Origin: Actinomycetota bacterium
GTDB taxonomy: Bacteria; Actinomycetota; Thermoleophilia; Gaiellales; Gaiellaceae
Length of the DNA: 9,742 nucleotides
Direction: 5' to 3'
Assembly (NCBI GenBank): GCA_013698195.1
Contig: JACCVK010000328.1
Coordinates: 1 to 9,742, forward strand
Shown: one piece after another, positions 6,045 through 9,742 of the stretch
Layout: each line of letters begins with the position of its first letter
Numbering within the stretch: the stretch's first letter is position 1
The notes under the pieces: generated by a model
Told to the model about the DNA's origin: nothing
The model's input: only the letters and a program-made list of their open reading frames with translations
Database searches by the model: none
Translations under genes and position numbers: made by a program

Positions 6045-7574
6045 GTGCCGGAAGTGCCGGCGGTGGGTGAAGACGAGCGCGCCGCGTCCGGCCTCGACCG
6101 CCTTGATCACCTCATCGTCACGCTTCGAGCCGCCGGGCTCCATGATCGCCACGACTCCGGCGTCGAGTGCCAGCTGAGGCCCATCCGCGAACGGAAAGAA
6201 GCCGTCCGAAGCGAGCACCGCTTCTGTCACGTCGTGCCCGAGCTCGGCCGCCTTCCCGAGCGCAATCCGAACGGCGTCCACGCGGCTCATCTGGCCCGCG
6301 CCGATCCCGAGCGTTTGCAGCCCTTTCCCCAGCACGACGGCATTCGAGTCGACATGTTTCGCAACCCGCCACGCGAAGAGGAGATCGCCCCACTGCGCCT
6401 CCGTGAGCTCCCCGCACACGAGCTCCATCCCGTCGCGCTCGGCGACGTCCCAGTCGCGATCCTGCACGAGCAGGCCTCCGAGCACGCGGCGGTAGTCCCG
6501 ATCGGTCTCGGTGCTTACGCGACGCTCGGTGTCGTTCAGCAGCCGGAGTGCACGCTTGCGGACGAGCACCTCCGTCGCCTGCTCGTCGAATCCGGGTGCG
6601 AACAGCACCTCCACGAACTGCCCGGCGAGCGAGATCCCGAGCGCGGCCGAGACGGGTCGGTTGAGGACGACGACGCCACCGAACGCCGAGACGGGGTCTG
6701 CGGCGAGAGCCTTCGCATACGCCTCCTCGATCGTGGCCGCGACCGCGACTCCGCACGGATTCGCGTGCTTGACGATCGCGCAGGCGGGCAGCTTGAACTC
6801 ACGGAGCAGGAGCCGCGCGGCAGAGAGGTCGTTCAGATTGTTGAACGTGAGCGGCTTTCCGTGAAGCTGCTCGACTCGCGAGAGAAGCTGCGAGCGCGTT
6901 CCCCGCTCCCCGTAGTACGCGGCCCGCTGGTGCGGGTTCTCGCCGTATTCGAGATCGAGCACCTTGTCGAAGGAGAGCGTGAGCGTGTCCGGGAAGGTCT
7001 CGCGCTCCGCGAACCAGCGCGAGATCGCAGCCTCGTAGGCTGCCGTTGCGGCAAACGCGCGGGCGGCGAGCGCGCGTCGGGTATCCACCGGGATCTCGCC
7101 CGCCTCGCGGAGCTGCTCGAGCACGAGCTCGTAGTCCTCGGGTCGGCAAATTGGTGCGCAGTGGGCAAAGTTCTTCGCCGCACCACGCAGCAGCGCCGGG
7201 CCGCCGATGTCGATGAGCTCAACAGCTTGCTCTTCCGTGATCCCGTGTCCAGCGACCGCGGCCTCGAACGGATAGAGGTTGACGCAGACGAGGTCGAACG
7301 GCTCGATCGATTGCTCTTCGAGCGCGCGGACGTCCTCCTCGACATCGCGTCGCGCGAGGATTCCGGCATGGACGCGCGGATGCAGCGTCTTCACCCGTCC
7401 TCCGAGCATCTCGGGGAACGACGTGAGGCTCTCGACACGGACGACGTCGAGTCCGACATCCTCCAGCAGCCCTGCCGTTCCTCCGCTGGCGACGAGCTCG
7501 ACTTCGAGTGCCGCGAGCCCACGCGCGAAGGACGCGAGCCCGGTCTTGTCGTAGACGGAGATCAGCGCGCGCAC
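6042..7574 (-). CDS. purH: Bifunctional AICAR formyltransferase / IMP cyclohydrolase
   Basis: PurH performs the last two steps of IMP synthesis: formylation of AICAR with 10-formyltetrahydrofolate, then ring closure of FAICAR. At 510 residues it is normal length. The N-terminal cyclohydrolase domain shows ISVYDKTG (5-12), FPEMLGGRVKTLHP, VNLYPFE and IDIGGPALLRGAAKN. The formyltransferase domain shows YGENPHQRA, FNNLNDL, the catalytic KHANPCG with Lys269 and His270, DPVSAFGG, ASDGFFPF, PGGSKRDDEVI, and the C-terminal HFRH. Small departures are ASGGT where the family usually has STGGT, and an FTHR stretch before RHFRH; neither removes a known catalytic residue. The start is GTG 7574, inside the last codons of purN (13-base overlap), with AAGGTGG (7591-7585) ten bases upstream. 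It is last in the purM-purN-purH operon; the stop lies in the tandem repeat shared with the cupin gene. Confidence 0.97.
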   Translation of the reverse strand: MRALISVYDKTGLASFARGLAALEVELVASGGTAGLLEDVGLDVVRVESLTSFPEMLGGRVKTLHPRVHAGILARRDVEEDVRALEEQSIEPFDLVCVNLYPFEAAVAGHGITEEQAVELIDIGGPALLRGAAKNFAHCAPICRPEDYELVLEQLREAGEIPVDTRRALAARAFAATAAYEAAISRWFAERETFPDTLTLSFDKVLDLEYGENPHQRAAYYGERGTRSQLLSRVEQLHGKPLTFNNLNDLSAARLLLREFKLPACAIVKHANPCGVAVAATIEEAYAKALAADPVSAFGGVVVLNRPVSAALGISLAGQFVEVLFAPGFDEQATEVLVRKRALRLLNDTERRVSTETDRDYRRVLGGLLVQDRDWDVAERDGMELVCGELTEAQWGDLLFAWRVAKHVDSNAVVLGKGLQTLGIGAGQMSRVDAVRIALGKAAELGHDVTEAVLASDGFFPFADGPQLALDAGVVAIMEPGGSKRDDEVIKAVEAGRGALVFTHRRHFRH

Positions 7575-8104
7575 AGCGCTCGAACCACCTTCGGAAGCAA
7601 CCGGTGCTCGGCCTCGTGCACGCGCTCGCGAAGCGCCTCGACGCTGTCCCCGGGACGAACAGCCACGGGCTCGCTCGCGATCACTGCGCCGGTGTCGACG
7701 CCCTCGTCGACGTAGTGAACGGTCGCGGCCGCTTGCTCGGCACCGGCCGCGAGCAAGTCCTCGAGCGGATGCGCGCCTGGGAACTCCGGGAGCGGAGCCG
7801 GATGCACGTTAACGACGCGTCCGGGAAAGCGCGCGAGGAACGTGGGCTCGAGCAGGTGCATGTACCCGGCACACACGACGAGCTCGACGGCATGCTGCTC
7901 GAGCCAGTCCGCGATCGCATTGTCGCGCGCAGCCCGATCCGGGAACGCGCTCAGCTCGAACACCGCGGTGGGGACACCCGCCTCGGCCGCCCGCTCGAGA
8001 GCCCGCGCGGTGGATGTGTTGGACGCGACAGCGACGACCGGTAGCCCCTCGTCGAGCAGCACCTGAAGGTTCGTCCCCGTGCCCGACACCAGCACCCCGA
8101 TCAC
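7562..8104 (-). CDS. purN: Phosphoribosylglycinamide formyltransferase, 10-formyl-THF dependent (GART)
   Basis: PurN transfers a formyl group from 10-formyltetrahydrofolate to glycinamide ribonucleotide, the third step of purine synthesis. Visible motifs are the phosphate-binding SGTGTNLQ (7-14), SNTSTA (28-33), CAGYMHLL (78-85), NVHPAPLPEFPGAHP (99-113) with catalytic Asn99 and His101, and VDEGVDTGAVI with Asp137. These match the Asn-His-Asp triad of the E. coli enzyme. At 180 residues it is shorter than the roughly 190-212 usual for the family: the stretch between NLQ and the next strand is trimmed, and the C-terminus ends soon after the PxV helix. The start is GTG 8104, overlapping the purM stop as GTGA, with AGGA (8118-8115) ten bases upstream. 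The stop overlaps the start of purH. Confidence 0.96.
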   Translation of the reverse strand: MIGVLVSGTGTNLQVLLDEGLPVVAVASNTSTARALERAAEAGVPTAVFELSAFPDRAARDNAIADWLEQHAVELVVCAGYMHLLEPTFLARFPGRVVNVHPAPLPEFPGAHPLEDLLAAGAEQAAATVHYVDEGVDTGAVIASEPVAVRPGDSVEALRERVHEAEHRLLPKVVRALCAR

Positions 8105-9003
8105 GCTGACTCGATCCTGCCGATGACGAGCTCGTCGCCGGGGTCGGGGACGATCGCGCAGTATCCGATCCCGAGGTTGAACACGCGCCGCAGCTCGTCC
8201 TCGCTGACATGACCGGCAAGCCACTGGAAGACGGCGGGGCGCTCCCAGGCCTCCCAGTCGATCCGCGCCGCAAGTCCGTCGGGGACGACACGCGCGATGT
8301 TGCCCTCGATACCGCCGCCCGTGACGTGTGCGAATGCATGCGCGTGCTCGCGAAGCCGCCGCGCGTCGTCGAGGTAGCAACGCGTTGGGGCGAGCAGGTC
8401 GTCGGCGTCGTAGTCCTCTTCCTCGAGCACGCGCCGAACGAGCGTGAATCCGTTCGCGTGCACACCGGCCGAAGGAAAGCCGACGATCGCGTCTCCCGTC
8501 TGCACCCGTGAGCCGTCGACCAGCCGCTCGTGCTCGACGATCCCGACACACGTCCCGGCGAAATCGAGCTCCTCGTCCCGGTAGATACCCGGCAACTCGG
8601 CGGTCTCGCCGCCGACGAACGCGACCCCGTTCGCGCGGCAGACCTCCGCCGCCCCCTCTACGAGCTCCGCGACCTGCTCGAGCTCGATGCGGTTCGCCGC
8701 GACGTAGTCGAGAAAGAGAACCGGGTCTGCTCCCGTGGTTGCGACGTCGTTGATGCAGTGCGCCGCGAGGTCCTTGCCGCACAGGCGAAGTGCGTCCCGC
8801 TGGCGCGCCAGTATCAACTTCGTCCCGACCGAGTCGGTCGACGCGACGAGCAGGCGCCGGTCGTCGATCGGATGCACGCCGGCGAAAGCTCCGAACCCAC
8901 TCGCTCCGGTCGACTCGACGGCTGTACGAAGCCTCTCGACGACGGCAGCGCTGGTGGCGAGCGAGACGCCCGCCTCCGCGTACGTCTGCCGTCTGCCTGC
9001 CAC
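8101..9003 (-). CDS. purM: Phosphoribosylformylglycinamidine cyclo-ligase (AIR synthetase), compact form
   Basis: PurM closes the imidazole ring with ATP, converting FGAM to AIR, the fifth step of purine synthesis. Motifs are TYAEAGV (7-13), GFGAF (36-40), STDSVGTKL (55-63, where the family usually has TDGVGTK), HCINDVATTGADPVLFLDY (82-100), GGETAELPG (131-139), GVHANGFTLVR, LLAPTR, HVTGGGIEGN and FNLGIGY. At 300 residues it is clearly shorter than the roughly 340-residue norm; the missing parts lie before LLAPTR, before the TGGG helix, and between AIVP and VIGRI near the C-terminus. I prefer GTG 9003, which puts the family motif at residue 7; the frame extends to GTG 9069 but that part shows no homology. 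It is the first gene of purM-purN-purH, with no Shine-Dalgarno and a TACACT box seven bases upstream. Confidence 0.95.
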   Translation of the reverse strand: MAGRRQTYAEAGVSLATSAAVVERLRTAVESTGASGFGAFAGVHPIDDRRLLVASTDSVGTKLILARQRDALRLCGKDLAAHCINDVATTGADPVLFLDYVAANRIELEQVAELVEGAAEVCRANGVAFVGGETAELPGIYRDEELDFAGTCVGIVEHERLVDGSRVQTGDAIVGFPSAGVHANGFTLVRRVLEEEDYDADDLLAPTRCYLDDARRLREHAHAFAHVTGGGIEGNIARVVPDGLAARIDWEAWERPAVFQWLAGHVSEDELRRVFNLGIGYCAIVPDPGDELVIGRIESA

Positions 9004-9010
9004 GAGCTCG

Positions 9011-9016
9011 AGTGTA
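9011..9016 (-). promoter_or_regulatory. Possible -10 box of a leaderless purMNH promoter
   Basis: On the minus strand TACACT (9016 to 9011) is followed by seven bases and then the purM GTG at 9003. This fits the TANNNT-N7-RTG arrangement described for leaderless actinobacterial messages. purM has no Shine-Dalgarno, while purN and purH both have one, as expected if only the first gene is leaderless. No good -35 box is visible at 16-18 bases; TTGCGC (9044 to 9039) is 22 bases away. No riboswitch-like structure fits in this 71-base divergent gap. Confidence 0.35.
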
Positions 9017-9074
9017 TGCGCGCGGACGGATCGGACACGCGCAATCGGCGCCGGATGGCTCCAAGCCACGAGAG

Positions 9075-9742
9075 ATGTCGCTCTACAGTGACGCCGTGAC
9101 CGCGGTGTCGCTCTGGACCAGTTGGACGCTCGACCCGATCCAGCTCACGCCGATTGCAGTGATCGCGATCGCGTACGGCGTTCGGGCGAGGACGCTCGGG
9201 CGCCGCGGTCAGGCGGTGCCGGGGTGGCGCATCGGGCTCTTCGCGCTCGGGATTGCGCTGCTCGTCGTCGCCGTCGCGTCGCCGATCGCTGCAGTCGGCG
9301 AGGAGGAGCTCTTCGCGTTCCACATGGCTCAGCACCTGTTCCTCGGCGACCTGGCCCCACTGTGTCTTCTCGCAGGGCTCACTGGACCGCTGATGCGCCC
9401 CCTGCTCTCGCTACCCGGCGTCTACCGCCTGCGGATCCTCGCGAACCCAGTCGTCGCGTTGCCGATCTGGGCCGCGAATCTTGCCCTCTGGCACACGCCA
9501 CTCTTGTACGAGGCCGCGGTCGAGAACGGCGCCGTGCACGCGCTCGAGCACGTCTGCTTCTTCGCTGCCGGGGTCGTGCTCTGGCTCCCGGTCCTCGAGA
9601 CGCTGCCTGCACCCGAGTGGTTCGGGAGCGGGGCGAAGCTCGGCTACATCGTCGGCGTGCGCCTCGTGGGCACGGTCCTCGGCAACGTCTTCGTCTGGGG
9701 CGGCAGCGTCTTCTACGACGTCTACCGGGACGGCGACGACTT
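9075..9742 (+). CDS. ctaG: Cytochrome c oxidase assembly protein of the CtaG (caa3) family, cut by window edge
   Basis: The first 222 residues of an integral membrane protein are visible, open to the right edge. CtaG-type proteins are needed for assembly of caa3-type cytochrome c oxidase, probably through copper delivery to the CuA or CuB site. About six hydrophobic segments are visible (roughly residues 22-36, 52-73, 85-104, 122-139, 155-173 and 188-212). Family histidines are present: HMAQH at 83-87, the HTPLLYEA motif with His140, and HALEH at 155-159, followed by the Trp-Leu-Pro exit of that helix. The call rests on this spacing of motifs. ATG 9075 is the most upstream start and has no clear ribosome binding site; GTG 9096 or GTG 9105 (MSLWTSWTLDP) are equally possible. 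It is divergent from purM with a 71-base gap. Other oxidase genes may lie beyond the window. Confidence 0.85.
   Translation, partial: MSLYSDAVTAVSLWTSWTLDPIQLTPIAVIAIAYGVRARTLGRRGQAVPGWRIGLFALGIALLVVAVASPIAAVGEEELFAFHMAQHLFLGDLAPLCLLAGLTGPLMRPLLSLPGVYRLRILANPVVALPIWAANLALWHTPLLYEAAVENGAVHALEHVCFFAAGVVLWLPVLETLPAPEWFGSGAKLGYIVGVRLVGTVLGNVFVWGGSVFYDVYRDGDD

Noticed and set aside
6038..6051. CCGGC/GCCGG hairpin as a separate terminator of purH
   Set aside because: The stem is only 5 base pairs and overlaps the purH stop codon; the adjacent 9-base-pair stem is a better candidate.
6045..7715. Long open frame of 556 codons on the plus strand, antisense to purH and part of purN
   Set aside because: It lies opposite purH and part of purN, which are certain. 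Its product is Arg/Glu/Ala-rich with no family motif, as expected for the complement of GC-rich codons.
7562..9064. A single 500-codon minus-strand frame that could be read as a PurM-PurN fusion
   Set aside because: Only its last 180 residues are PurN; the rest is purM DNA read out of frame. purM has its own frame ending at 8101, so these are two overlapping genes.
9004..9069. N-terminal extension of PurM from GTG 9069
   Set aside because: The 22 extra residues have no match to the family start, and the conserved TYAEAGV motif sits at residue 7 from GTG 9003.

Overview
The window looks like an ordinary chromosomal segment from a GC-rich bacterium, most likely an actinobacterium. Thermoleophilia-like lineages would fit, but this is inference. 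The clues are GC-rich third codon positions, frequent GTG/TTG starts, several genes with no visible Shine-Dalgarno sequence, tight gene packing, and a cystathionine beta-synthase that resembles the mycobacterial (Rv1077-type) enzyme along its whole length. I see no tRNA, rRNA, CRISPR array, transposase, phage gene or plasmid function. No stretch above 300 bases lacks a gene; the longest gap is about 120 bases (2416-2535).

Layout. (1) 1-2415 is a sugar locus. The 5' part of a trehalose-6-phosphate synthase (otsA, minus, cut by the window edge) is divergent from a complete glycoside hydrolase family 15 gene (plus). (2) 2536-6006 holds a DMT/EamA-family permease (plus), a PLP-dependent cystathionine beta-synthase with two CBS domains (minus, its 3' end overlapping the permease gene tail to tail by 59 bases), and a plus-strand pair encoding a MOSC-domain protein and a cupin, 4 bases apart. 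(3) 6003-6044 is a short repeat and hairpin cluster between the convergent cupin and purH genes. (4) 6042-9003 is a minus-strand purine operon purM-purN-purH with overlapping genes. (5) 9075-9742 is the start of a ctaG-type cytochrome c oxidase assembly gene, divergent from purM and cut by the right edge.

How they work together. purM, purN and purH supply steps 5, 3 and the last two steps of de novo IMP synthesis. Their order is the one in the Bacillus purF-M-N-H-D block, but purF and purD are not next to them here. OtsA makes trehalose-6-phosphate from UDP- or GDP-glucose, and the divergent GH15 enzyme may hydrolyse trehalose or an alpha-glucan. The remaining genes do not form an obvious pathway.

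I did not find a convincing new system. The points most worth checking are the probable CTG start codon of otsA with a well-placed ribosome binding site, the 59-base convergent overlap, the repeat-built hairpin between cupin and purH, the compact PurM and PurN proteins, and the likely leaderless start of the purine operon.
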